A program made the translations under genes and the position numbers. A DNA stretch of 64,000 nucleotides from Burkholderiaceae bacterium. GTDB taxonomy: Bacteria > Pseudomonadota > Gammaproteobacteria > Burkholderiales > Burkholderiaceae_C. Below are positions 11,597-19,963 of the stretch, in pieces; within the stretch, counting starts at the first letter, position 1; each line of letters begins with the position of its first letter. Location of the stretch: positions 1-64,000 of the forward strand of contig JADMJJ010000003.1 of assembly GCA_018780645.1 (NCBI GenBank), in the 5' to 3' direction. The notes below the pieces were generated by a model. The model worked only from the letters and a program-made list of their open reading frames with translations. It was not told where the DNA came from and ran no database searches.

Positions 11597-12376
11597 TCAG
11601 GCGTGCGTGAGCCGCCCTGGGCTGGTCAGCAACTGGCCATCGACGAAAACCTTCAGCTCGCCGGGGACGAAGGCGATCCAGGGCTCGTCGCAGGTCAACG
11701 GTTCGGTGGCGATCACGGCAACGCGATCGCGGGCCGTGGTCTCCGCGGCAAAGTCCACGCGCACATCCTCGTCCTGCAACTGGGCCGGGCCGAAAGGGTG
11801 CTTGCGCTCCAGATAGTGCAGCCGGGTCGTGCCATGGGCCCACAGGGCCTGGCCATTGGACAGCAGCATATTGAAGGTGCCGTGGCTGGCCAGCTTGGGC
11901 ACCAACTCGCCGAGCGTCGCGGTCAGCTCCTCGACGCTGGGCACGCTGGCATGGGCCTTGGCCAGTTCCTGCATCAGCCAGCAGAAAGCCAACTCGCTGT
12001 CCGTCCGGCCGACAGGGCGAAAGGCACCGTGCAGCACCGGCGCAAAGCCCTTCAGATCGCCGTTGTGGGCGAACACCCAGTAGCGCCCCCACAGCTCGCG
12101 CACAAAGGGATGGGTGTTCTCCAGCGAGACCACCCCCTGCGTGGCCTTGCGGATATGGGCAATGACGTTGTCGCTCTTGATCGGATAGTGCTTGACCAGC
12201 TCGGCCACCGGGCTGACCCGGGCGCTGTGGTGGTCAACGAACAGGCGCAGACCACAGCCCTCGAAGAAGGCGATGCCGAAACCGTCCTTGTGCTCCTCGG
12301 CCCTCGTCGCCAGACCGGTGAAGCTGAACATCACGTCGGTCGGGGTGTTGGCATTCATGCCCAAGAGCTGACACAT
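11597..12376 (-). CDS. yafJ: class II glutamine amidotransferase, YafJ type
   Basis: A 259-aa stand-alone Ntn-type glutaminase domain. The catalytic cysteine is residue 2 (MCQLLGMNA), exposed after Met removal. Conserved blocks include FSFTGLATRAEEHKDGFG, VAHIRKAT-like IAHIRKATQG, ENTHPF.RELWG, FAHNGDL and DSELAFCW. The match to E. coli YafJ is close over the full length. It lacks the synthetase partner domains of GlmS, PurF and AsnB; the physiological acceptor of the ammonia is unknown. It starts 2 nt after the stop of the flavoprotein gene, so the two are almost certainly co-transcribed. Confidence 0.92.
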   Translation of the reverse strand: MCQLLGMNANTPTDVMFSFTGLATRAEEHKDGFGIAFFEGCGLRLFVDHHSARVSPVAELVKHYPIKSDNVIAHIRKATQGVVSLENTHPFVRELWGRYWVFAHNGDLKGFAPVLHGAFRPVGRTDSELAFCWLMQELAKAHASVPSVEELTATLGELVPKLASHGTFNMLLSNGQALWAHGTTRLHYLERKHPFGPAQLQDEDVRVDFAAETTARDRVAVIATEPLTCDEPWIAFVPGELKVFVDGQLLTSPGRLTHA

Positions 12377-12378
12377 GG

Positions 12379-13617
12379 CTACTCCAGAAAGAGTCTTGAG
12401 AAGCCCTTGACGCTGATCAGATTGCCCGGGTTGCTGGTCTCGTTGAGCACGCCGCTCATGCGCGCCAGCAGACGCGGGCTCTTGCGTGCGCGCCAGATCA
12501 GCAGATCGGCCAGCCAGGGGAAGGCATTCACCCGATTGGCGCGGGCGTAAAGCTGGAACTTGGGTTTCAGCGCCAGCAGGCCGGCCTCGTAACGGGCACG
12601 CACTTCGGCATCGGCCAGGTGCTCGCGCCGGCCGGCCAGCACCGCATCGGCGGCCAGCATGCCGGTCTCCATCGCCTTGCCTATGCCCTCGCCGGTGAAG
12701 GAATAGGTGCTGCCTGCGGCCTCGCCGGTGACCAGCAGGCCCGGGCGGCTCCAGCGTGCACCCTCCAGGGTGCAGCGCAGCGGCGCACCCTTCAGCTCAC
12801 CGACGATGGTGCCCTTGCGCATCAGCTCGGCCGCCGGCGCATAGGAGGCGCAGAACGACTCGAACAGCTGGCGCAGATTGGCCTGGCCACGCTGGCCCTT
12901 GCCCTCGGCGCTGACGCTGTGGCTGTCGGTCACTCCGGCGCCGATGTTGAAGATGCCGCCGGGGGCCGGAAAGATCCAGCCATAGCCCGGCCGCACATGC
13001 TTGTTCCAGATCACTTCCATGTGCTGGATCTTGCCCACCAGCTCGGGCGCATGCACATAACCGCGCAGGGCCACGCCGGTGGGCGTGTGGCGCTCGCACA
13101 TGCCGGCGGCGATCAGGGCCTTGGGCACCGCACCGGTGGCCAGCAGCACCCAGTCGGCCCGAATCTCATGCTCTGCGCCGGCCATGCTCAGCTGCGCACC
13201 GATGACCTGACCTTGTTCATCTTCCAGCGCCCGCTCGAAGCGGGCGGGCGCCAGCAGCTTCGCCCCCGCGGCCACGGCGGCCTCGCACATCAGCAGGTCC
13301 AGCTCACGCCGTGGCAGCACGGCCAGGCTGCCGGGCACATCGAGCATGCCGCCCGCCGGCCCGACGCAGCGCACATGGCTGACATGCTGGGCCCGCGCCA
13401 TCACGGCCTCCAGCAGGCCCAGGCGCCTCAGCGCCGCATGGGCGTCCGGGATCAGGCCGTCACCGCAGATCTTGTCGCGGGGAAAGGCGTGCTGGTCGGC
13501 CAGCACCACGTCCAGACCGGCCTGGGCCAGCACGCGTGCGGCGGCACTGCCGGCCGGGCCGGCGCCAATGACCAGCACGTCGCAGCGCTGCGGTCCCGCG
13601 ATGGGTTCAGACATCAA
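12379..13617 (-). CDS. geranylgeranyl reductase family FAD-dependent oxidoreductase
   Basis: A 412-aa flavoprotein of the GGR / PHBH-like group. The N-terminal FAD dinucleotide fold is DVLVIGAGPAGSAAARVL, followed by the family motif RDKICGDGL (about 48-56). A further FAD segment is VTGEAAGSTYSFTGEGIGKAMETG. Family members reduce isoprenoid chains or oxidise amino and aromatic substrates; the true substrate is not evident, and no carotenoid or chlorophyll genes are nearby. A second ATG one codon in is possible. The gene is the first of a likely two-gene unit with the YafJ-like amidotransferase. Confidence 0.88.
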   Translation of the reverse strand: MMSEPIAGPQRCDVLVIGAGPAGSAAARVLAQAGLDVVLADQHAFPRDKICGDGLIPDAHAALRRLGLLEAVMARAQHVSHVRCVGPAGGMLDVPGSLAVLPRRELDLLMCEAAVAAGAKLLAPARFERALEDEQGQVIGAQLSMAGAEHEIRADWVLLATGAVPKALIAAGMCERHTPTGVALRGYVHAPELVGKIQHMEVIWNKHVRPGYGWIFPAPGGIFNIGAGVTDSHSVSAEGKGQRGQANLRQLFESFCASYAPAAELMRKGTIVGELKGAPLRCTLEGARWSRPGLLVTGEAAGSTYSFTGEGIGKAMETGMLAADAVLAGRREHLADAEVRARYEAGLLALKPKFQLYARANRVNAFPWLADLLIWRARKSPRLLARMSGVLNETSNPGNLISVKGFSRLFLE

Positions 13618-13685
13618 TTCTCCTTGGCAACAGCGCCAATTCTAGGCAACAGGGTCGGGCTTCGATTCGAGGATCCTGCCGGCGC

Positions 13686-13718
13686 ATGAAAAAGGGGCCG
13701 CGAACGGCCCCTTTCGAT
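13686..13718 (-). terminator. rho-independent terminator of the minus-strand TonB receptor gene
   Basis: A perfect 10-bp stem (AAAGGGGCCG / CGGCCCCTTT, 13691-13700 and 13705-13714) with a 4-nt loop. Read on the minus strand it is followed by a short T run. It lies about 20 nt beyond the stop of the receptor gene. Confidence 0.8.
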
Positions 13719-13734
13719 CCGCCAGGTGCGGGGC

Positions 13735-16491
13735 TCAGAAGGTGTAGCTGCCGGTCATGTACAGCGTACGCATCTTGGGGTCTGCATACCGCGGGTCATA
13801 GCCCACCTGGTGGCCCGATGAGTCACGCAGCGAGAACGGAGGGGCCTCGTTGAGCAGGTTGTTGATGCCCACGCGCAGCTCCAGTGCCTTGTTGTAGTTG
13901 TAGGTGCCCTGCCAGTCGAGCGTGCCGTAGCGCGGCACATCGACCGACACCAGCACGTTCCGGTTGGTCGCCATATCCCGCGCCGTCGTGCTGATGTCCT
14001 TGTAGCCGGAGCGCAGCTTGACGGTCAGCTGGTTGGTGAAGGCACCCGTCTCCAGCTTCAGCGTGGCACGGATGATGTTGCGGAAGGTGACGGCCGCGTT
14101 CTCACCGTACTTGCCCATATTGTCGGTGAAGTCGCTGTCGCTGCCCGGACGGGTGTACGAAGCCTCGATCATGTACGTGCCGGCCAGGCCAGCAGTGAGG
14201 CGCCCGATGCCCGTCTGGAAGCGCGCCACCGTGTCCCAGTCGATACCGCTGTAGTTGGCCTTGCCGATATTCATCGACACGCTCTTGAACGCATAGTATT
14301 CCTGCGTCTCTGCCGGCGTCTTGTACAGGGTGAATAGGTCCTTGTACTTCTGCGGGTCGGCAAAGGCCAGATTGGCCGAAACGGAGCTGACGGCATCCGT
14401 CATCTTCACATTCCAGTAGTCCGCGCCGATGCCGAAGTCGGCCGTGGGCTCGAACCGGATCCCCAAGGTGCCCTGCTTGGACTTCTCGGGTTTCATCTGG
14501 TCGTTGCCACCGCTGAGCTGGCTGTACTGCGTCTTGGTCGGCTTGCAGGCGTCCGTGCCCGGGAACGGGCAGTCGTAGCTGGCCGCCGTCACCCCATTGG
14601 GTACCAGGGGCTGGGCGATCTCAAGCATCGACGGCGCCTTGAAGCCCGTGCCATAGGAGCCACGCAGCAGCACGGTGTTGGACACCTGATAGCGCGCCGA
14701 CACCTTGTAGGTCGAGGCGCTCATCTTCTGGCCGACTTCCTTCTTGTTGACCGCGTCCTTGATGGCCGCAATCGTGTCGTAGCGCAGGGCACCGGTCAGC
14801 TCGAAGTTCTTGAATACCGGCACCAGGACCTCGGCAAACACACCGGCGTTGTCACGCTCCAGGTCATAGGCCGTCGCGGGCGCGTAGTTGTAGATCTCTC
14901 CGGCCAGCGCCGCGGCCGACGGCGTCTGCTTGTAGCGGTAGTTGCGGAAATCACCGCCCACACCGACGCCGACCGTGCCGGCCGGCAGCTTGAACAGATC
15001 ACCCGAGGCGCGCACATCGACACCCTTGAGCGTCGTGGACGCCGTGCGGATCGTGCCGTTGAAGATCGAGTTGGCGATCAGCGTCTGCGCCGCGGCCGAC
15101 TGGTTGCCCGAAGGCACGAACGGATCGACCGACACATTCCGGACGATGTCGCGGAACTCCTTGTCCTTGAAATAGCCCCCAACATACTTCTCGTTGATGG
15201 CGTTCTGGGACCAGGTGACGGCGCCGCCGACGACCCAGTTGCCGACTTCGGCGTCGCCACCGAAGACCAGGTGCTTGGAATCGGTGATGGTTTGCGAATC
15301 ACGGGTGCCGAAGTCAGTGGCGCGGTAGTTGGCCGTCACGGTGTTGACGTGGGCAATCTGGTTGGCGCTCAGATAGGGTTGCACATAGGTCGTGAACAGG
15401 CTGGACGAGACCGGGATCGACACCGGCACCGGATTCGGTGCAATGCGCGCGATCAGGTCCAGCCGCGAGTAGGCGATATCGGTGAACAGGGTGAGCGCAT
15501 TGCTGGCTTTGAACTGGCCCGACACATAGACCGAGTCGCGCTTGGACTCGGGATAGACATCGATGGTGCTGACGAAGTCGAACGCGCACATCTCCGATAC
15601 CGAAGTGGCCGTGGCGGCGTTGCTCAGGCTGTAGAAATTGTTCGGTGCGCACTGGTTGCTGTGCGTCTTGTAGTAGGGGTTGAATGCGTAGGCGGGCAGG
15701 GTCGTGGTTTCGGTGCCCAGCCGCTTGAAGGTCACCGTGGCATTGGCAGGATCGGCCGAGGTGCTGGTGCGGTCATAGGTGTATTTGCGGCCGTTGTACT
15801 CGAACGGCAGATAGGCGGACTTCGCGAACTCGCGATCGCCCGACTTCATCGGCTTCTGTTCGTCGTGGCGATAGGTGGCCACCACGTTGAAGCGGTTCTT
15901 CTCCAGGTCCCCGAAACCGTAGGTGATGCTGGCATTGGCCGACTCGCCGCCGCCTTCCAGCGGTACGTCCGCCTGCAGGGTGATGTTGCCGCCCTGGTGG
16001 TTGCGCTTCAGCACAAAGTTCACCACACCGGCGATGGCATCGGACCCGTAGAGTGCCGACGCACCATCGGTCAGCACTTCGATGCGCTCGATGGCGCTCA
16101 TCGGGATCGAGTTCAGATTGATCGAGGAGCCGGAACCGGTGGGCGCCACACGCCGACCGTTCAACAGCACCAGGGTGTAGGCGGCGCCGATGTCATGGAT
16201 CGAAGCCGTGGCGATGCCGCCGGAGTTGCTGCCGATCGCAGTGTCGGCGATCGCGAAGCCCTGCATCGAGGGCAGGCGCTGAATGACATCGGCCACGCTG
16301 GTGGCGCCCGAGCCACGAATCTGCGCCGCGGTGATCACCTGCACGGGCAGGGCGCCCTCGCTGGCAATGCGCCGGATGCTTGAGCCGGTGATCTCGATGC
16401 GGTCCAGTTGCTGCTGCGCCAAGGCGGGCGTCGCCGACAGCGCGCCAAGACAAAGCATGGCGGCAAAGTTGACCTGATTTCTTCTGAACAT
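13735..16491 (-). CDS. TonB-dependent outer-membrane receptor
   Basis: A 918-aa protein with a signal peptide (MFRRNQ..., cleavage after ATPALA). The mature N-terminus carries a TonB-box-like QLDRIEITGSSIRR. The plug domain includes GSGATSVADVIQRLPSMQ and IERIEVLTDGASALYGSDAIAGVVNF, and a 22-strand barrel ends in an aromatic residue (GSYTF). The start at 16491 (20 residues inside the longest frame) gives a proper signal peptide and has a G-rich ribosome site. The protein is of the long IEITGS type common in oligotrophic proteobacteria. Substrate unknown: no STN domain, siderophore genes or sugar enzymes adjoin. A divergent receptor lies 526 bp away. Confidence 0.95.
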   Translation of the reverse strand: MFRRNQVNFAAMLCLGALSATPALAQQQLDRIEITGSSIRRIASEGALPVQVITAAQIRGSGATSVADVIQRLPSMQGFAIADTAIGSNSGGIATASIHDIGAAYTLVLLNGRRVAPTGSGSSINLNSIPMSAIERIEVLTDGASALYGSDAIAGVVNFVLKRNHQGGNITLQADVPLEGGGESANASITYGFGDLEKNRFNVVATYRHDEQKPMKSGDREFAKSAYLPFEYNGRKYTYDRTSTSADPANATVTFKRLGTETTTLPAYAFNPYYKTHSNQCAPNNFYSLSNAATATSVSEMCAFDFVSTIDVYPESKRDSVYVSGQFKASNALTLFTDIAYSRLDLIARIAPNPVPVSIPVSSSLFTTYVQPYLSANQIAHVNTVTANYRATDFGTRDSQTITDSKHLVFGGDAEVGNWVVGGAVTWSQNAINEKYVGGYFKDKEFRDIVRNVSVDPFVPSGNQSAAAQTLIANSIFNGTIRTASTTLKGVDVRASGDLFKLPAGTVGVGVGGDFRNYRYKQTPSAAALAGEIYNYAPATAYDLERDNAGVFAEVLVPVFKNFELTGALRYDTIAAIKDAVNKKEVGQKMSASTYKVSARYQVSNTVLLRGSYGTGFKAPSMLEIAQPLVPNGVTAASYDCPFPGTDACKPTKTQYSQLSGGNDQMKPEKSKQGTLGIRFEPTADFGIGADYWNVKMTDAVSSVSANLAFADPQKYKDLFTLYKTPAETQEYYAFKSVSMNIGKANYSGIDWDTVARFQTGIGRLTAGLAGTYMIEASYTRPGSDSDFTDNMGKYGENAAVTFRNIIRATLKLETGAFTNQLTVKLRSGYKDISTTARDMATNRNVLVSVDVPRYGTLDWQGTYNYNKALELRVGINNLLNEAPPFSLRDSSGHQVGYDPRYADPKMRTLYMTGSYTF

Positions 16492-16637
16492 GCTGCCCCA
16501 GTGACAATTTTGAATGGTTGAGGGATAGATCCACCGCCGGCTCATCCGCAATGCCCAGGCCTTGTAAACCTGATTGCAAATGCCCGGCGAAGTACGTAAG
16601 AAATTAGATTGTCACAGCGGGAAACAGGGGTAATTTA

Positions 16638-16674
16638 AGGGTATTCCTTGATGCTTTTTTAGGGTATTCCTTGA
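16638..16674. repeat. two 14-bp direct repeats, 23 bp apart, in the receptor control region
   Basis: AGGGTATTCCTTGA occurs at 16638-16651 and again at 16661-16674, identical at all 14 positions. The 23-bp period is close to two helical turns, so two protein units could bind one face. The repeats lie 147-183 bp upstream of the minus-strand receptor start and about 345 bp upstream of the plus-strand receptor start. An operator role is inference. Confidence 0.6.
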
Positions 16675-16832
16675 CGCCGGGGGATGCAATTTGTTGCAGC
16701 CCGCACGACCGCTCCATGCGTCCCGGGCCAGGACTGCCTACGCCCTGGAAACGGCCTCGCCGAAAGCGAACCGCGGGGCTGCATTCAGGCCGCCGCGCGC
16801 GGCTTTCGAATGCCCTTTCTACGGGAAAACCT

Positions 16833-16878
16833 GGGCCTTTCTCGTTGCACTGCTGCAACAGGAAACGAGCCCTTTTTT
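16833..16878 (+). terminator. terminator-like hairpin in the leader region of the plus-strand receptor gene
   Basis: GGG...CTCGTT pairs with AACGAG-CCC and is followed by six T residues (16873-16878). The 5' arm has a 5-nt bulge. An alternative smaller stem GTTGCA/TGCAAC (16844-16849, 16854-16859) is mutually exclusive with it. This could be the end of a small RNA starting after 16640, or a leader attenuator of the receptor gene. No promoter was identified with confidence. Confidence 0.4.
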
Positions 16879-17017
16879 CACCGCAGCCACCCCCTCCTAA
16901 AATTTCCGAACAACTACCCTAAGTCAAGTTGTTGTCACGCTGTGTTTGCGCCCGCCCATCCGGCGGGTACGGCCTGACAGGGGCAATGCAACCACACATC
17001 CTTATCTGGAGATTCCC

Positions 17018-19879
17018 ATGTTCAAGAGAAACAAGCTCAGCGCCGCGGCGGCGCTGCTGGTCACCGGCATGTTGCCGGCGCTGCTGCCCGCGATGGCGCA
17101 GACCACCGACAAGGTCGAGAAGATCGAGTCCGTTGTCGTGACCGGTTCGCGCATTGTTCGCCCCAACCTCGAGGGCACCACCCCGGTGCTGGCAGTGACG
17201 ACGGAGACGATGGCCAATATCGGCGTCACCAACTTCGCCGACATGGCCACCCAGTTGCCGCAGTTCACGCCGTCCTTCGGCTCCTCGCGCACGCAGTCCA
17301 CCTTCTCCGGTGTCGAAAACTCGGGGCTGCAGCAGGCCAATCTGCGCAACCTCGGCGCGGGCCGCACCCTGGTGCTGGTCAACGGCCGTCGCTTCCCCGG
17401 TGGCACGACCACCGGCACCGGCGTTGACTTCAACTCGATCCCGTTTGCAAATATCGAGCGCGTCGAAGTCATGACCGGCGGCGCATCGGCCGTCTATGGC
17501 GCCGACGCGGTCGCCGGTGTGATCAACATCATCACCAAGAAGAATTTCTCCGGCGTTGAAGTCGGCGTCCAGTACGGCGAAGCCTCCAAAGGCGACAACA
17601 AGGGCACGCAGGCCCATGTGATGATGGGCGGCAAGTTCGGAGACGGCGGCCGCGCGCTGCTGACGATGGAATTCCACAAGGACGGCCGCGTCAGCTGCAA
17701 GGACCGCGAGATCTGCGAGGACGACCTGTTCTGGGGCGCCCCCGGCTCGCTGATCAAGGGTCCGGCCGCCCGCTCGGGCGTCGGCGCCAACGGCCGCTTC
17801 TTCCTGGATGACGGCCGCACCGTCACCCGCCGCGGCAATAGCTTCACCGATGCCAATGGCAACCTGATTCCATTCGCCACCGCTACCGACGGCTACAACC
17901 GCAATGCCCAGCGCGACCTGGCAATCCCGACCAAGCGCGTGGTGGTGGCAGGCGAGGCCGAGTACAAGATCAACGAAAAGGTCACCGCCTTCGGCGAAGT
18001 GAACTTCTCGACGGCGTCGGTGGATTCGTCCTTCGAGGGTCACCCCTTCCAGTCCAACGCCAACACCTTCGGTGGCCTCGAGGCCTCGATCCCCGTCGAC
18101 AACCCCTTCATGCCGGCTGCACTGCGCGCCGCCATGGTGGCCCAAGGCCAGACCGAGATGACCTGGTGGCAGCGTTTCTCGAACGAGACGCTGGGTGGCA
18201 ACCGCGGCGCCAGCAGCGACCGTGATGTGGCCCGCACCGTGTTCGGCGTCAAGGGCGAGTTGGACAGCCTGCTGGGCCTGGGCCAGGACTGGCGCTGGGA
18301 AGCCTCGCATGTGTTCGGCCGCACGACGGTCAACCTGGGCACCGAAGGTTCGGTCGGCGTGGGACAGCTGTACCACGGCCTGCGCGTGGTCGAAACCGCG
18401 CCGGGCTCGGGCGTCTATCAGTGCGCGGACGCTGCTGCTCGCGGCAATGGCTGCGTGCCGATCAACCCCTTCGCCCCCTACACCAAGGCGATGGCCGACT
18501 ACCTGACCGTGGACACCGCCTCGCACGGCAAGAGCACCTTGAACGACACGATCATCAGCCTGTCCGGTTCGCCGTTCAAGCTGCCGGCCGGTGATGTGCG
18601 CACCGCCTTCGGTGCCGAGTCGCGCACGCTCAAAGGTGGCCTGGATCACGACACCCAGATCAATCTGGGCAATGTGACCGGCAACCAGATCGGCGACACC
18701 GACTACGTCAAGATCAAGACGCGCGAAGTGTTCGTCGAAATGCTGGTGCCCGTGCTGGCCGACAAGCCCTTCATCAACTCGCTGAACCTGGAAGGCGCCT
18801 ACCGCCACTCCAGCAGCAATAGCAAGAGCTACAACACCTGGAAGTTCGGCGGCGACTGGGAGCCCACCGATGGCCTGCGCCTGCGTGCCATGAAGGCCCG
18901 CGCCGTGCGCACCCCGGTGCCCGGCGAACTGTCCGGCATCGGCCAGACCTTTGGCGTGATCAATGACCCCTGCACGGAATCGCGTCGCAATGCCAACCCG
19001 ACCCGCGCCGCCAACTGCGCGGCCGACGGCGTGCCGACCAACTACGTGCCGGCACAGTCGATCGAGCAGAGCGTCGAGGGCTTCTCGGGCGGCAATGCCA
19101 ACCTGAACCCGGAAATCGGCACGACCATGACCTATGGTCTGGTGTTCACGCCCAAGGCACTGAAGGGCTTCTCGCTGGCGATCGACCGTTTCGACGTCAA
19201 GGTCAAGGACATGATCACGACGGTGGCTCGCCAGACCGCGGTGAACCTGTGCTACGACACGCCGAACCGTCTGCTGTGCGGCTCCAAGACCCGTGGCACG
19301 CACCCGTTGCTGCCGGGCGCCAACTACGTGCTGCGTTCGGTGAACGAAGAGCTGCAGAACGTGGCGTCCATGGACATCCAGGGCGTGGACCTGGACGTTC
19401 GCTATGGCTTCAAGACCGCCAACTGGGGTGACTTCGATCTGTCCGCGATCGCCACGTTCTACGACAAGGCCACCCAGCTGCCGCTGGCGGGCGAACCCGA
19501 GGTCGACCTGCTGGGTCAGGCCGGCGGCTCGACCACCGACCAGGGCTTCATCAAGATGACGGCCAATGCCAACATCGGCTGGAAGAAGGGCCCGTTCAAG
19601 GCCAACTGGAACATGCGTCATATCGGCCGCGCCGACATGGCCGTGGGCACAACGGCTGACGGCTTCCCGAAGATTGGCGCACACACGTACCACAATGTGC
19701 GCGTGGGCTACAACCTGCGCAAGGGCGTCGAGCTGTTCGCCGGCATCACCAACCTGCTCGACAAGAAGCCGCCGGTGTTCGCATCGGGCACTTCGGGTAC
19801 GCAGGCTCTGGACACGATCCCTGGCTACTACGACGTCTTCGGCCGCTCGTTCTTCCTGGGCGCTACCGCCAAGTTCTGA
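17018..19879 (+). CDS. TonB-dependent outer-membrane receptor
   Basis: A 953-aa protein. The ATG at 17018 has GGAG 6 nt upstream and opens a clear signal peptide (MFKRNKLSAAAALLV..., cleavage after PAMAQ). The mature start carries KIESVVVTGSRIVRPNLEG, the usual TonB-box/plug entry of the Oar/IroN-like long receptors. The plug contains NFADMATQLPQFTP, LRNLGAGRTLVLVNGRR and IERVEVMTGGASAVYGADAVAGVINII. The barrel ends GATAKF. Several cysteine pairs in extracellular-loop positions (CKDREICEDD; CYDTPNRLLCG) suggest disulphides. Substrate unknown. It is a distant paralogue of the minus-strand receptor, not a recent duplicate, since barrels and loops differ throughout. Confidence 0.95.
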   Translation: MFKRNKLSAAAALLVTGMLPALLPAMAQTTDKVEKIESVVVTGSRIVRPNLEGTTPVLAVTTETMANIGVTNFADMATQLPQFTPSFGSSRTQSTFSGVENSGLQQANLRNLGAGRTLVLVNGRRFPGGTTTGTGVDFNSIPFANIERVEVMTGGASAVYGADAVAGVINIITKKNFSGVEVGVQYGEASKGDNKGTQAHVMMGGKFGDGGRALLTMEFHKDGRVSCKDREICEDDLFWGAPGSLIKGPAARSGVGANGRFFLDDGRTVTRRGNSFTDANGNLIPFATATDGYNRNAQRDLAIPTKRVVVAGEAEYKINEKVTAFGEVNFSTASVDSSFEGHPFQSNANTFGGLEASIPVDNPFMPAALRAAMVAQGQTEMTWWQRFSNETLGGNRGASSDRDVARTVFGVKGELDSLLGLGQDWRWEASHVFGRTTVNLGTEGSVGVGQLYHGLRVVETAPGSGVYQCADAAARGNGCVPINPFAPYTKAMADYLTVDTASHGKSTLNDTIISLSGSPFKLPAGDVRTAFGAESRTLKGGLDHDTQINLGNVTGNQIGDTDYVKIKTREVFVEMLVPVLADKPFINSLNLEGAYRHSSSNSKSYNTWKFGGDWEPTDGLRLRAMKARAVRTPVPGELSGIGQTFGVINDPCTESRRNANPTRAANCAADGVPTNYVPAQSIEQSVEGFSGGNANLNPEIGTTMTYGLVFTPKALKGFSLAIDRFDVKVKDMITTVARQTAVNLCYDTPNRLLCGSKTRGTHPLLPGANYVLRSVNEELQNVASMDIQGVDLDVRYGFKTANWGDFDLSAIATFYDKATQLPLAGEPEVDLLGQAGGSTTDQGFIKMTANANIGWKKGPFKANWNMRHIGRADMAVGTTADGFPKIGAHTYHNVRVGYNLRKGVELFAGITNLLDKKPPVFASGTSGTQALDTIPGYYDVFGRSFFLGATAKF

Positions 19880-19900
19880 TCTCGCATCAGTGCAACAGAA

Positions 19901-19926
19901 ACGGCGCCCTCGGGCGCCGTTTTTTT
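19901..19926 (+). terminator. rho-independent terminator after the plus-strand receptor gene
   Basis: A perfect 8-bp stem ACGGCGCC / GGCGCCGT (19901-19908, 19913-19920) with loop CTCG, followed directly by TTTTTT. It lies 21 nt beyond the receptor stop codon. Confidence 0.92.
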
Positions 19927-19963
19927 ATGCCGATCGATTGACGGGCCGTCAGGTTGAGGGGCC

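Larger units (their letters stand above)
16492..17017. other. 526-bp control region between divergent TonB receptor genes
   Basis: No credible gene lies here; the small frames lack ribosome sites and family features. From left to right it holds GTGACAA (16501-16507); TTGTCAC (16609-16615), its inverse; two copies of a 14-bp direct repeat (16638-16674); a hairpin with CGAAAGC/GCTTTCG arms (16761-16808); a terminator-like hairpin (16833-16878); an AACAACT/AGTTGTT inverted repeat (16909-16933); and a third TTGTCAC (16932-16938). Both receptor promoters must lie in this stretch. It is more AT-rich than its surroundings at 16595-16665 and 16890-16940. Confidence 0.7.

Noticed and set aside
13640-13690. 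A TTCGATTCGAG sequence resembling a tRNA T-arm
   Set aside because: No matching acceptor, D or anticodon arms can be folded around it.
16604-16922. Short open frames (69-97 codons) on both strands in the receptor control region
   Set aside because: No ribosome sites, no family pattern, and they overlap repeats and hairpins; better read as regulatory DNA.
16919-19693. A 924-codon open frame opposite the plus-strand TonB receptor
   Set aside because: Shadow of a clear receptor gene with signal peptide, ribosome site and terminator.
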